A stretch of 64,000 bases of DNA from Rattus norvegicus (taxonomy: Eukaryota; Chordata; Mammalia; Rodentia; Muridae). Numbering within the stretch: the first letter of the stretch is position 1; each line of letters starts with the position of its first letter. A program made the position numbers and the translations under genes. Shown here in pieces: positions 21,800 to 33,354 of this stretch. Location: positions 41,511,725-41,575,724 of the forward strand of contig NC_086031.1 of NCBI RefSeq assembly GCF_036323735.1, written 5' to 3'. Below the pieces are notes generated by a model that was not told where the DNA came from, made no database searches, and was given only the letters and a program-made list of their open reading frames with translations.

Positions 21800-21930
21800 C
21801 TGAGCTCCATCCTGGGCCCCATGAGAGAACTGACTCCTGTAAGCTATCCTCTGATCACACTCTCACGGCCACACATGCCCCCCACCTACACTAAATGCAT
21901 TAAGATATAATAAAACATTTTAATACAGAT
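21800..21930 (+). repeat. B3-like SINE 3' fragment
   Basis: GAGAGAACTGACTCCTGTAA, CTATCCTCTGATCACACTCT and a TAATAAAACATTTTAAT tail. Adjoining 22000-22230 may be an old L1 remnant (GGATTTTATACAGTTGGCCA) but is too diverged to call. Confidence 0.55.
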
Positions 21931-22400
21931 ATTAGAGATTGGATCTTATTGTGCTGGTAGTAAAACATAATAACATAAATAAACCAACCAAAACACCCAG
22001 AAAAGTTCCCTCATGCCCTCCCTCAATCCCCCACAAGTGCTTTATGATTTATATTAATTTCTCCTGTCCTTGGATTTTATACAGTTGGCCACACAGTGTG
22101 CATGTTTCCATCAGAATTCTCTTGTCATGTTTATGAGGCTCATGCCTGTCGCTGTGAGTTTCAGCACCTTCTCCTGTGTGGCTCTGATACTTATTCTACT
22201 GGTCTCGGCTCTTCCCCAAAAAGGGTTGGGGTTTTTGTTTTGGATTTGCTTTTGCTTTTTTTGGAATTACAGCTATGCTACTTGTGCTTAAAGCACTTTT
22301 TTCCCAGTTCTGAGTGGAGAAATTGTTACTCCAAGGAGCTAACAAACTGGAGGGCAGCTGAGAGGGTCTATGTTGGGGTTCTGTAGAGGAAGGGTAATGA

Positions 22401-22552
22401 TCACATGCACACACACATGAACACGCAAGCACACACATGTACACACATACACATGCACACACACATGAGCACACACATGTACACACATACACATGCACAC
22501 ACACATGAGCACACACATGAACACACAAGCACACACCCAAGCACATACAGAT

Positions 22553-22583
<31 letters not shown>

Positions 22584-22590
22584 CACACCG
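22401..22590. repeat. CA-rich array with 40-bp internal repeat
   Basis: CACATGTACACACATACACA recurs exactly 40 bases apart (the CATGT ends at 22440 and 22480), within CA/CATG units. About 15 pure CA units follow. Confidence 0.9.
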
Positions 22591-23364
22591 TTGATTAATC
22601 AGATTGGTAGTGGCCAGTTCAATGGTGACCATCTGCACCTCTGTAAAGCTGAGAGCCCAGTAGCTGCGCAGTCCATGAGGCTGAGTGTCTCAGCCATCCC
22701 TGTCTCGTGCTGAAGAGGCGTGGAGGCCCCCTGAAGAGCTGCTGGTCTTCAGTTTACAGTGGAAAGCTGAAGAAGGTGGGTCCTGATGGCGGGGAAGGAG
22801 AGTAGCAGGAGTCACAGTGGGGCAGATTCATTTGACAGCAACAAGCGGAGGCCAGGAGTGAGACAGGGTCCCTTGTCTCAGTTAGCCCGTCCTAGAAATT
22901 CCCTCACAGACCCACCCAAAGGTCAATTCCAGATACAACCAATCTGGCAATCAAGATTTTTCCCTCACAGGGTCTAACGATGTCCCCATGTTTAGAAGAC
23001 CAGGAGCAAAGGTCAGAGAGAAAAGAGCAGAGGTGGAGGCTTGGCTGCGCCACATCCATTGGGAGCTACAACGGGCTCTTAGAGAGACAGTCCAGTCGCA
23101 GAGTGAGATCCTGGCCATTAGGATGTCTCCATGACTGTGCCCCTTCCAGCTTGCTGGCTGATACGGAACATCACCCTCTCTCACCACCCCACTCACCCAA
23201 GATCCCGCCCATCAACACAGGGTAAGGACATCTGATTGCTTCTTCTCCATGACTCTGGTCCGTTCATATATTTCCATATGTTGTCAAACATGCCAACCTT
23301 TTGACATTGTAACACTACCTGACATCTATAAAATCCAAGTTGGAAAAACCACACAACTGAGTTT

Positions 23365-23432
<68 letters not shown>

Positions 23433-23494
23433 AGGAAGGAAGGAAAGAAAGAAAGGAGGGAGGGAGGGAGGGAGGGAGGGAGGGGGAGAGAGAA

Positions 23495-23542
<48 letters not shown>

Positions 23543-23546
23543 AAAA
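23365..23546. repeat. 182-base purine-only tract (GAAA)n(GGAA)n(GGGA)n(GA)n
   Basis: Essentially every base is A or G: about 17 GAAA units, a few GGAA, then about eight GGGA, then GA with GAAA interruptions. Both-strand ORFs (Lys/Glu/Arg or Phe/Leu/Ser) are artefacts. Confidence 0.97.
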
Positions 23547-23829
23547 TCTCATAATGTTTCAAGTGAGTGAAGAGTTTTATGCAGGGCGGCATTCACCCCT
23601 GTGGCACAGGCATCCCAAGCAGTCATCTGCTGGCAGCCGTTTCTAACACTGCACTGCTGAGTCTCTGTCATCCCAGGCACCACTCCCGTTTTCCCTAGAC
23701 CGCTGCATCTCTGAGCCTTTGTATCCATGCCGTTGCTCACAGGAAAACCTCGTGTCAAAATGAAATTATTTCAATAGCGTGAGTCAGTTGTCACCTCCTA
23801 GGCAGAGCTTATACTTTATAGGATGTGAC

Positions 23830-24300
23830 AATAACAGTTGCAACGCTGGGACACGGTGAACTATATAGCCAGTGACATCAGATGGAGGCCGGATCTGCCA
23901 AGCCAACCCATCCTTCCCCCGGTGACCCCCGCTGTCCTGTTCATAGGATATGAGGTAGTGAGAGAGGACTCGGGAGGCTCGCTTGCTTATGTCTGCAAAA
24001 AGGCGTCCTTCGCCTTCCTAATGAGGACAGATTTCAAACCATTCTGACACTGCCTGTGTCAGAGTGCCACCAGGGCGACGCTCGTGCCGACTGAATAATA
24101 CATGAGGATCGATTTATGGCCCCAGGTGAAATTAAAACAGTCACTCTCATCTTCAGAACTTTTCGTCACCGCCCTCCCCCGCCCCCTCAGATGTGTGGAA
24201 ATCGCACCAGGCGCAAGCCTCATTTTCCCCCCAGTGATTAAATTATATTGACAAATCACCCTGCGCTCCCATCTGAAGGCTTGGGGATTTGTAAGTTAGC
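23830..24300. promoter_or_regulatory. Candidate conserved non-coding element
   Basis: No SINE, L1 or simple repeat is visible over about 470 bases in a repeat-saturated intron. It contains dense factor-like motifs, including TTTATGGCCCCAGGTG, GAAATTAAAAC and AGTGATTAAATTATATTGAC, and keeps several CpGs. Regulatory function is inference from composition only. Confidence 0.35.
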
Positions 24301-25083
24301 GTCAGACCATTCGGAAGTCAGGATGTGGAACACCGATGCCCGTATCTGTGGGGCCATGCCGGCCCCGACATTTTCTAGACAGGCTGATAGGTCCTGCTGA
24401 GTATAACGAGGACAGTTGGTGCCAGCTTCCTGGGGTCCATGGAACTGAGATGGACAGCAGGGTCAAAGGAAGCCTCAGAGAGGCACAGGCTGGCCAGCAA
24501 AGGTGCCATGATTGCCCCAGGGTCCAGTAGGCCATCTGAGAGCCCAGGCTGACATTCCCTGGTCCACCCTGGCTTCTGTTCAATGGGGCATCGGACACAT
24601 TGCCATTTTCTCCCATGAGAATGGGAATCTCTGGAACCAAAGACTCCAGTCCCAAATCGTTGCCATGGATGCAGAGACCAGCCACCAGGCTGAGTTCAAG
24701 CCTTCCTTCCCTGGTGACTCCCTGCCCACACCCTCCTCCCCTGAAGATGGCTTAAAGGAAGAGTCTCCTCTGGGGTTTCTAAAACAGCATGACACCACAT
24801 ACCCTGAGACGGCTAATCTGGATTACAACTCCATGGGATTTAGAATCACCTAGGAGACACACCTCTGGATGTGGTTATGAGGGAGCAGCTTCTAGAGCGA
24901 GTTAACAAAGAAAACCAACTATACTGGCATACAATTAATATATTTTAAAGTTTGCTTTACTAAGAAAGAATTAAAATATAAAAGAGATGTGGAGATTTAT
25001 CAAAATTATAAGTGGTTTCCTCTAGGAGAGAGGTTTTTTTTTTAAAATAATGCACCTTGTACAACAATTAGCTATTTAGGGGT

Positions 25084-25093
25084 GTGTATGTAC

Positions 25094-25128
<35 letters not shown>

Positions 25129-25583
25129 TGTATGTGGTATGTATGTGTGTATGTGTGTGTATGTGTATGTGTGTGTGTTTGTGTGTGTATGTGGTATGTA
25201 TGTGTGTGTATGTGTGTGTGTATATGTGTATGTGTGTGTGTATATGTGAGTGTGTATGTGTGTGTATGTGGTATGTACGTGTGTATGTGTGTGTGTATGT
25301 GTATGTGTGTATGTGTGTGTATGTGTGTGTGGTATGTATGTGTGTATGTGTGTGTGTACGTCTGTGTGTGTGTATGTGGTATGTGTGTGTGTATGTGTGT
25401 GTGTGTTTGTGTGTGTGTATGTGATATGTATGTGTGTATGTGTGTATGTGTGTGTGTATGTGTGTATGTGTGTGTATGTGGTATGTATGTGTGTATGTGT
25501 ATGTGTGTGTATGTGTGTATGTGTGTGTATGTGTGTGTATGTGTGTGTATGTGTGTGTATGTGTGTGTGTGTGTTTGTGTGGT
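25084..25583. repeat. 500-base (TG)n/(TATG)n array
   Basis: Alternating TG and TATG units with a recurring GTGGTATGTATG-type punctuation near 25134, 25190, 25268, 25330, 25376, 25421 and 25477. ORFs up to 190 codons on either strand are artefacts of a length without stops. Confidence 0.97.
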
Positions 25584-26054
25584 CTAACTTGGATAGAGAT
25601 GAGAAATAAGGCATCCCAGAGGCCCAGTCCCATTTTTTCTGCATGTGAAAGGTTGAGGTAGAGGGACTATAAATTCCAGACTACCATGGGCACACTCCCC
25701 AACTCTCATCTTAAACATTTAAAGAGAACAAAGACTTCAGGAGGGTTAAGTCTGGTCTCGCTGCCTCAGTCAGAGTTCAGCCCGGGAAAGTCAGCTGATG
25801 ACAGACATCTACTGTGAGGCATCAGCCAAGGTGACCTTGGTGAGTCAATATAGTCAGAAGCCACAAGGCTGGGCAGCTGGGTGGTTAGACTTTATAGTTC
25901 ACCCTCTGTTTTCTCCCTCTGTTTAAATTCCAAGACAAGACATAGGGAAGGAGACCACCATGAACAACAACCAGAAAAGCTCCAAAGTTCTACTGCAGTG
26001 TGCTAACTGTACACGTCAGCATGAAGACAGGTTGGTTGGGACCCTGGGGATAAG

Positions 26055-26275
26055 CTTTTAACCTGACGAGAGATGCAGTTCAGTTAATAAAGTGAGTGCT
26101 TGCTGGGCAAACACGAAGTGCCCAGAATTGCATAGACCATGCATGCATGCCTGTAATCTCCACTTGGAAAGTAGAGAAAAGAGGTCATCATTATCTACAT
26201 AAGGAGTTCGAGGCCAGTCTGGACTACCTGAATGCTATAAAAAAACAAAAAACAAACAAACAAAAAAACAAACAC
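26055..26275 (+). repeat. B4 SINE with (CAAA)n tail
   Basis: GAGATGCAGTTCAGTTAATA, CATGCATGCCTGTAATCTCC, AGGAGTTCGAGGCCAGTCTG, then an AAACAAACAAAC tail. Confidence 0.75.
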
Positions 26276-26615
26276 CTAGATTGGGGGTAGGAGTGTTTGG
26301 GAATCACTAAGGAAAACTGGTTGATAAAGACAGGCGGCAGGCAGAGCTCAGGGCACAGACGCCTTCCTTGAGGCAGAATGTGGAGGTCCACGTTTTGTAG
26401 CAGCTGTTTCCTCTAATGAACCCCCCCACATACTGTGTGTTGGTGGAGGGGTCATGCCCCCCTACACACACACACAGGTGTTGGGGGGCGGGTCATAGGT
26501 CAAGCCCGCATAGCCACTCTCTCATTGAAAAATTCTTTAGGGAAAAGAGCCTGTCTTCAGTCATATTGGTCTTAGAATTTTTCACTCCAGAGACTGAGAT
26601 GATCAAAGAGCTCAA

Positions 26616-26618
<3 letters not shown>

Positions 26619-26660
<42 letters not shown>

Positions 26661-26681
26661 ACGCGCGCGCGTGTGTGATCT
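26619..26681. repeat. (TG)n with (CG)n core
   Basis: About 19 TG units, then GCGCACGCGCGCGCG, then TG units. The alternating CG core is a strong Z-DNA former. Confidence 0.95.
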
Positions 26682-26967
26682 GTGGCTTTGTGAGAAAATA
26701 CTCGTTTTTTGCCTGTAGGCTGAACAGAACGCAGCAGGACCCACATGACCCCAAGACAGCCATAGTGAGGGCTGGCATCACTACAAGAACGCACTTTCCA
26801 CTGCTCCATAGTGCACAGGCTCACTGTGTGCACTACATGGGCAGGGGCATTTCAGTGTGCGCTTGAGAAATAAAACATGCATTGATCTGAGTCTCCCCAC
26901 TGGCCAAAGCACAGCCCCAAGGGCAGAGATGTTCTGAGGCCAGAAGCCTTGTCCTCTATGTAGGGAA

Positions 26968-27023
26968 GCAAATATATATGTAATACATATATGTATACAT
27001 ACATATACATATATGTATTATAG
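26968..27023. repeat. AT-rich palindrome
   Basis: AATACATATATGTATA at 26982-26997 and its exact reverse complement TATACATATATGTATT at 27004-27019, separated by six bases. Confidence 0.9.
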
Positions 27024-27267
27024 TGACAAACAGCTTTCAAAATCATTTTTTTCTCCAAATGATAGGTGATAAAACTGCACAGAGAAACAATCACTAAGTT
27101 AGTTCTAGTTGGTTAGAAAAACAAGTTTCGAGAGATTAGAATTGCCCAAGGAAAGAAATGTTGACCTAGTGAAGTTCTCGGCCTCAGTGCAACATCCTAC
27201 TCTCATTGATCAACATAACTTTTCTTTTTTTGTTTGTTTTGTGATGTGGTGTTTCTGACGCTGTTTT

Positions 27268-27591
27268 TAAAGATTTGTTTCATTTTTATTTATGTATATT
27301 TGTGAATGTCTCTGTGGGGCATGTGTGGATGGGTGTGTGTGCCTGTGTCTGTGTGTGTGTGTGTGTGTGTATGTGAGTGTGTATGTTTGCATGTATGTTT
27401 GTGTGTGTATGTGTGTATGTTTGATTGTGTGTGTGTATGTTTGAGTATATGTGTATGTGTGTGTATGTTTGTGTGTGTGTGTATGTTTGAATGTATGTGT
27501 GTGTGTTTGTGTGCGTGTGTGTTTGAGTGTGTGTGTGTGTATGTTTGAGTGTATGTGTGTGTATGTTTGAGTGAATGTGTATGTGTGTGTA

Positions 27592-27631
<40 letters not shown>

Positions 27632-27632
27632 C
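27268..27632 (-). repeat. Antisense B3-type SINE tail expanded into TG/TATGTT array
   Basis: TTTTAAAGATTTGTTTCATT marks a reversed SINE A-tail. It runs into about 300 bases of TG with TATGTTTG and GAGTG interruptions. Confidence 0.7.
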
Positions 27633-27639
27633 GTGCGTG

Positions 27640-27720
27640 TTTAAGCTGAGCTGCTGGGACGGAACCCAGGGCCTCGTGCATGCTAGGCCAGTGCTCGGGC
27701 CACACCACCACCATCCTTAC
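27640..27720 (-). repeat. ID-type SINE, antisense
   Basis: GCTGCTGGGACGGAACCCAG, GGCCTCGTGCATGCTAGGCC and AGTGCTCGGGCCACACCACC match the reversed ID core. Confidence 0.75.
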
Positions 27721-28882
27721 GTACACAGATTCCCCTTGAATAGGAAGGGCAGGGTGGGGAAGCTGGTAGCTGGAGAGAAATGAGCACATCTTCCCCTGTG
27801 TTTGTCACAGCGGCCATACAAGATGGGTCTTCGTGATGCTGATCAAGTTAAAAAGTCTCCGAAGCTACTGTGAAGGGGGAGAGTTATTTGCAATCAGTAA
27901 AATGGGGGACATCCTAGACTTGGAATTGACCCTGGATCTCATGTGGGGCTAGAGTCTTTGGGTTATGTCCCTTCCATCGGGAAGCACAGCTGTCTTTAGA
28001 AGTTTTTTATGGAGTCTGGCTTTGCAGTGCTCAGTCCTCAGGGAGAGCCCTTGATCCGTTCGGTGGTCCCCTCACTGAGTCTCTGATACAGCACATCACT
28101 CACAGTGCAGGTGACAGTTAACACAGTTAATTCTCCCCATAGTTAAGAGTGTGTCTTTTTGTTGTAAGACGGTGGCAGGTCTCATGCCTCCGCCAACCTC
28201 AGAAACTTCATGAAGGCCTAATGAGACATCAGGCTAAAAGAAAAACCTACTATTTAAGGGAGAAAGCACAAAGCTTCCTATTATAATAGACAGAATCGAG
28301 CAACATGGCAGATTGCTCACGACAATATCATAAACTGATGAAAAACCAAGATTCGCAGAGCCAGGAAGTGGACCAATTGGAGACTCCTGAATCATCTCCT
28401 AGGGAAACAGAGCTGTCAACTTTCAGTTCTTATAAGAAGCCAAGAGGACGACCCACCCACACTTCCAGAAGCTGACGGAGACAAACCTTCAGGGGCCCAG
28501 GCCACCAGGGACCTTCAGGATGTGCCTGGCAAGCACGTGAAGTCACGTGTGGTTCTGCCACAGCTCTTACCCGCTGTCCTTAGGAACTACTGCTATACTT
28601 GCCCACTGTTTAGCATTCCTGTCTAATCAAACACGTTGTCTCCTCACAATATCTATTTATAGAATAGATAAAAAAAACAGTCCTGTCAGCAAAGTGTCTG
28701 GGTCACACTTGGGAGAGCAAAACCTGCTCTCGTGGCAACCCATTGGTCCTATGCAGATCTCAGTGGGGCTCCTAGCTGGCCTCAAAATGGGAGAGTGTTT
28801 GTGGCTAAGCACAGACTCCATGTTTCAAGTACATGTTTTGATCCACATTAACATATTATGTGACTGTGTTTCCCACCCCCTC

Positions 28883-28884
<2 letters not shown>

Positions 28885-28931
<47 letters not shown>
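28885..28931. repeat. (TG)n microsatellite
   Basis: About 23 TG units. A short GA/CAGA tract follows at 29050-29090. Confidence 0.95.
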
Positions 28932-28932
<1 letters not shown>

Positions 28933-29149
28933 CTGTGTACATGCATGCGCAAACACGTGGACATCAGGGGTCAACCTCAAGGGTCATGCCTTAGGATCCA
29001 GCTACCGTTTTTAAAAAAATAATTTAGTTAATTTGTGTGTGTATGCATGTGAGAGAGAGACAGAGAGACAGAGACATGGACAGAGAGTCAGTCTATGTAC
29101 ATGTATATGCAGGTGAACACACCTATATTTATATGAAAAGACCAGAAGG

Positions 29150-29400
29150 GCCTCCGGTGTCCTCTGTAACACTCCACCTATTGTGCTGAGTCTGGGTCTA
29201 TCTCTAACCTGGATTCATAGCTAGGCAGGAAACTGGCAAGTCTCAGTGTAGGACCTCACATCTCCAGTCCCCTCAGAGCTGGGCTCGCAAGCATTTGCTT
29301 TGGAAGGACACCTGTCTTGTTATGTGGGTGCTGAAACCCTAACTCTGGTGCTCACTGCCAAGCAGGCCTTCTTATCACAGAACCATCTCCCCAGTCCCAC
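29150..29400 (-). repeat. RSINE1-like SINE, antisense
   Basis: ACCTGGATTCATAGCTAGGC inside, and the reversed head GTGGGTGCTGAAACCCTAAC through ACCATCTCCCCAGTCCC. Confidence 0.55.
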
Positions 29401-29404
29401 AACC

Positions 29405-29620
29405 CACCTGGTTTTGAAGCAGAGTCTCTTAGTGGCCTGGAGCTCTCCAGGAAGGCTAGGCTGACTGTCCAACAAGCCCCAGAGTTGACCTGTCCCCACT
29501 TTCTCAGCTCTGAATTACAAATGTATGTCACCTGTCACCACACCTGGGTTTCTAAATTTAGGTGCTAAGAGTTAGACTCAAATCCTCATACAAGACAAGC
29601 ACTCTACCAACCAAGTCAGC
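29405..29620 (-). repeat. B4 SINE, antisense
   Basis: GTTTTGAAGCAGAGTCTCTT, AGGAAGGCTAGGCTGACTGT, and the reversed ID-like end AGCACTCTACCAACCAAGTC. TTTG/GGTT units follow to 29665. Confidence 0.7.
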
Positions 29621-30504
29621 TTTTGTTTGTTTGTTTGGTTGGTTGGATGGTTGGTTTTTGTTTGTGTTTTTAAGTATTAGTTCCATTCCCAAGTTAAATT
29701 AGGAGTTACGTTTCATGTTGGAAAAACGTCTCTGATGCTGAACCACAGGTTATACTGCCCATGCATTATCCAACCTGAGCTGAAGAAGCATCCTGGACAG
29801 CATTTCCTAGACTGAGCCAGGAGAGTGGGTATGGAGAGCAGATGACAGGCAGGAAGTGCGAGGGGAAAGAATGAACTCACATTTTTTTAAAAGTATCTTT
29901 GTTTGTTTATTTTGTGGGAGGGGTCGCACGTGTGCCAAGGTTCATATGTGGAGAGCAGGAAAAGGGGAAGGAGAAGAAAGAAAAGAGAGAAGAAAAAGCA
30001 GGGAAGAGGTGACGTGGGGAGTAGAGGAAATGCAAAGGTCAAGCCCTGAAGGCCAACGGGCAGCCAAGACACATGAGACAGACAGGCCTGTGGGGCCAGG
30101 AGCTGGAGGACGAAGAGGCAGGCAATGAGACTGACTCTGCCATCAACGGACTGACAACCTTAGACTTCAGCTTTCAGGGCCCGTGTCCCTGCAAACCGGA
30201 ATAGCACACCAGCCGCCCTTCCTCATCAGAGCAGGTGCAGCAGGGGCAAAACAGGATGTGACCCTTTGAAAACAACCCGAGATCAGAAGAAAAAGAACCA
30301 AAGAGAGAATAAAATAGTAAACCAGCCCACTCCAGCATCAGACAACCTAGATCTAGACCATGAATATATGTAACTTTTATTCATTAATGAAAAGCTTCAT
30401 GACAGTGGGTAAGGTCACTGCCGGCACAGACTTCTTGAAGATGCTCACTTTTGTTCTGAAGTTACTTTCTTTTACTTTTTATTTATTCATTCATTGATTT
30501 GTTT

Positions 30505-30715
30505 TGTTTTAAAAGGGACGAGATCTCATGAAGCCCATACTGCCCTCACCGTGTAGCTGCGGATGACCTTGAACTTGTGATCCTCCTGTCTCCGCCTCCC
30601 ATGTGCTGGGACTACAGGCATGCACCACCATCTCTAGTTTAAATAGTGCTAGGGATGGAACTCAGGAAGGCAGGGCAAGTACTCTACCAACCGAACCACA
30701 CTAGAAGCTGCCATC
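30505..30715 (-). repeat. B4 SINE, antisense
   Basis: GATGACCTTGAACTTGTGAT, CCCATGTGCTGGGACTACAG, TGCTAGGGATGGAACTCAGG, GTACTCTACCAACCGAACCA. Confidence 0.8.
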
Positions 30716-31072
30716 ATATTGTAAATAAGTAAATATTGTCCTGTTAGCACCAAGCAAGTGCTGGCTCCCTGTCATAGCACAGCCCACTGCCCAGCTTCTA
30801 GAACTAGAACAAAGCAGAATTGCAGAGAACTCTCTCCCAAACTCTGTCTTAACAGAGGTAGGGAGCAGGCTTACACCCTTTACTTATATAGCCACAAAGC
30901 ACAACCCACTAGGCCTGCTTCAGGACTCACCCCAGAAACCAAGCTGGCTCAGTTCCTCTTCCAGTCAAACCCCAAGGGGCTGGTGACACCCTGGAGGATC
31001 AGAGCCAGCTGACTACATAGCTGGGGAACTCCTGACTACCCAGATTTCTTGTTGAAAACTGAGCCATTGCAG

Positions 31073-31339
31073 GCTGGGGAGATGGCTCAGTGGGTATGAG
31101 GACCTGAGGTCAGAAAGCAGAATCTACATTAAAAAGCCTGTTATAACCTGTAGCCAGAGCACCTGGGGGAGGGGAAGCAGTGACAAGAAGATCCCTAGAG
31201 CTTGGTCACCACCAACCTAGATGAAAAACAGCAAGCTCCAGACTCAGTGAGAGACCCAACCTCAAGGGAGTAATGTGGAGAGCAATGGAGAATACGCAAT
31301 GTCCTCCTCTAGTCTCACAGGCACATATATCATACATGT

Positions 31340-31376
<37 letters not shown>
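31073..31376 (+). repeat. RSINE1/B4A-type SINE with (CA)n tail
   Basis: GGCTGGGGAGATGGCTCAGT at the start, CTCAGTGAGAGACCCAACCT near the end, then about 17 CA units (31343-31376). Confidence 0.8.
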
Positions 31377-31379
<3 letters not shown>

Positions 31380-31499
31380 GCACATGCACACACTCGCAGG
31401 CACATGCACGCGTGCACACACACACATTGACCCATCCCAGCACTAAGCCTCACTCTGAGAATTTCATGCTGAATTAAAAGAAAAGAACTGGTGTTGACT

Positions 31500-31722
31500 T
31501 CTGTTTAAGAGAGTCTCATACATCTCAGTATCCCAGTCTGGGCTTGGACTCACTATGTAGCCGAGCATGACCCTTTCTGGTCCTCCTACCTCTACCTCTC
31601 CAGTGCTGGGGTCATCTAACAGGTATGCACCGCTAGACACAGTTTGTATGGTGCTGAGGCTCTGACCCAGGTTTCCATACATACTAGTCAAGTATTATCC
31701 ACGGAGCCACACACCAGCTCCC
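31500..31722 (-). repeat. B4 SINE, antisense
   Basis: CAGTCTGGGCTTGGACTCAC, CTCTCCAGTGCTGGGGTCAT and AGTATTATCCACGGAGCCAC. Confidence 0.7.
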
Positions 31723-31894
31723 GGACCTTGTATCTGCAGGGCTGCTAATGCAGCTTGGACTTGAGGTGAGGGGTTAAGATATGATTAGGAAAGACATCCA
31801 TTACCTTGAGACCCTGAAGAGGCCCATGTTTACTCCAGACCCTACAAGACATGGCAAAGTCCCTGAGTGCAGCTGAGACTTCATGCTTGGCCCA

Positions 31895-32185
31895 TGGGAA
31901 GTGCTTCTATTAGGATGTGTGGCCTTGTTGGAGGAAGTCTATCACTGTATGGTCTGGCTTTGAGGGCTCCTAGTTCTCAAGATCTGCCCAGTACAGAAGA
32001 GTCAATCTCCTCCTGACTGCCTTTGGATCAGAATGTAGAACTCTCAGTCTGCCTGCATGCTGCCATGCTTCCTGCCATGCTGATAATGGACTGAACCTCT
32101 GAAACTGTTAAGCCTGTTCCAATTAAATGTTGTCCTTTATAAGAGTTGCCTTGGTCATGGTGTCTGTTCACAGCAGTGAGACAAT
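31895..32185 (+). repeat. Rodent interspersed repeat, family Y (well preserved)
   Basis: TGTGGCCTTGTTGGAGGAAG, CAGAATGTAGAACTCTCAGT, TGCATGCTGCCATGCTTCCT, GATAATGGACTGAACCTCTG, and the ending TAAGAGTTGCCTTGGTCATG. An abundant rodent repeat; the name is not assigned. Confidence 0.75.
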
Positions 32186-32233
32186 GTTTCCATGTGAAAT
32201 TATCCATTCAGGCTTTCAATTTCTTTTCATTAG

Positions 32234-32237
<4 letters not shown>

Positions 32238-32316
<79 letters not shown>
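32238..32316. repeat. (TC)n(TG)n compound microsatellite
   Basis: About 21 TC units joined directly to about 18 TG units. Confidence 0.97.
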
Positions 32317-32319
<3 letters not shown>

Positions 32320-32555
32320 ATGTGTATGTGTATAGGTACTCCTCCCATCATACAGGTGTATGAGCAAAAGGTCGACATCAGTGATAGAGGGGTCTTCCTC
32401 TCTCGCCAGTTCAGCTACCCAGAGAACCCTGAGGATGCTCCTGCCTTCTGTCCTCAATGCTGAGATTACAGGCATACCTTACTCCTCTGTCTAGCTTTTC
32501 AGTGTTCCTGAGGACTGAGTGCAGTTTGCCCACTGAGCCGTCTGCCCAGCCCTAT
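32320..32555 (-). repeat. B2-superfamily or B4A SINE, antisense
   Basis: AATGCTGAGATTACAGGCAT, and the reversed head TTTGCCCACTGAGCCGTCTG followed by CCCAGCCC. The middle is too diverged to place exactly. Confidence 0.5.
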
Positions 32556-32879
32556 GAGTTTTATGTTCAGCAGAGGTTCCTCTCTTTTCTCTGGCATAGC
32601 AATTCTGAAGGAGTCTGGAGCCATTAGCCAGGCACACGTTCTCCCAGTACTACAGGCCTGGCCAACTTCTCCCCTTCTGTGTGCAGGCCTGATTTTTCTA
32701 GGCATTTGACTTGACAAATCTAATTTATGGGAAGCATTGTGTATCAGCACTCATCCTGAGTCACAGCTTGATGTGTGACTGGCTGGCTGGCTTCTAGAAA
32801 CTTCCCTAGGACAGAGCAAAGGAACCAGGACACTTGATAGAAAAATCCGTGACTTATACCAGAAGACTCTACTCCCTAC

Positions 32880-33340
32880 TACAAAAGCCAGGAAATGGGA
32901 CCCGCCTGGGTGCCCATCAACAGACGGATGGCTAATTAAAACATGGTCTATGTATGTGATGGAATTTTATTTAGACATTAAAAAATGAATTTTGCTGAAA
33001 GATGGATGGAACTGAAAAAATTAAGTACAGTAACACAGGCTCATTATAAAGAACACTTCCTGTTCTCTCTCACACACAGATCCTGGCTTCTACTTTTTAT
33101 ATGTGTATATTTATGTGGGATTGTGTGTGTACAGCTGCTGGAAAATTAGAAAGCAGACCAAGAGAGGCCAGGGCAAAGGGACTCTAAGGGAGAGGGCTGG
33201 AGAGAGTATGACAGGAAAGCACAAAGGGTGGAAGGGTCACCAGTGCAGGAAGACAGGGAGGGAGCCGAGCCGGCACAGAGAGCAATCAACACTAAGAATG
33301 GATCTCATGAGGAACTGTTACATTGTATCTTAATTTAAGA
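32880..33340 (+). mobile_element. L1 (Lx-type) 3' fragment
   Basis: AAAGCCAGGAAATGGGACCC, GGGTGCCCATCAACAGACGG, GATGGAATTTTATTTAGACA, GAAAGATGGATGGAACTG and GTTCTCTCTCACACACAGAT follow the order of a rodent L1 3' end. It is 5'-truncated and non-coding. Confidence 0.75.
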
Positions 33341-33354
33341 AAAGAAAAAAACTG

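Noticed and set aside
23193..23592. Long Ser/Leu/Phe and Lys/Glu/Arg ORFs
   Set aside because: They are translations of the purine-only tract and carry no gene signal.
25072..25644. Overlapping long ORFs of Thr-His-Ile or Cys-Val-Met repeats on both strands
   Set aside because: They are translations of a TG/TATG array, which lacks stop codons in several frames. The same applies to ORFs at 7005-7608, 22196-22713, 27286-27789 and 38384-39197.
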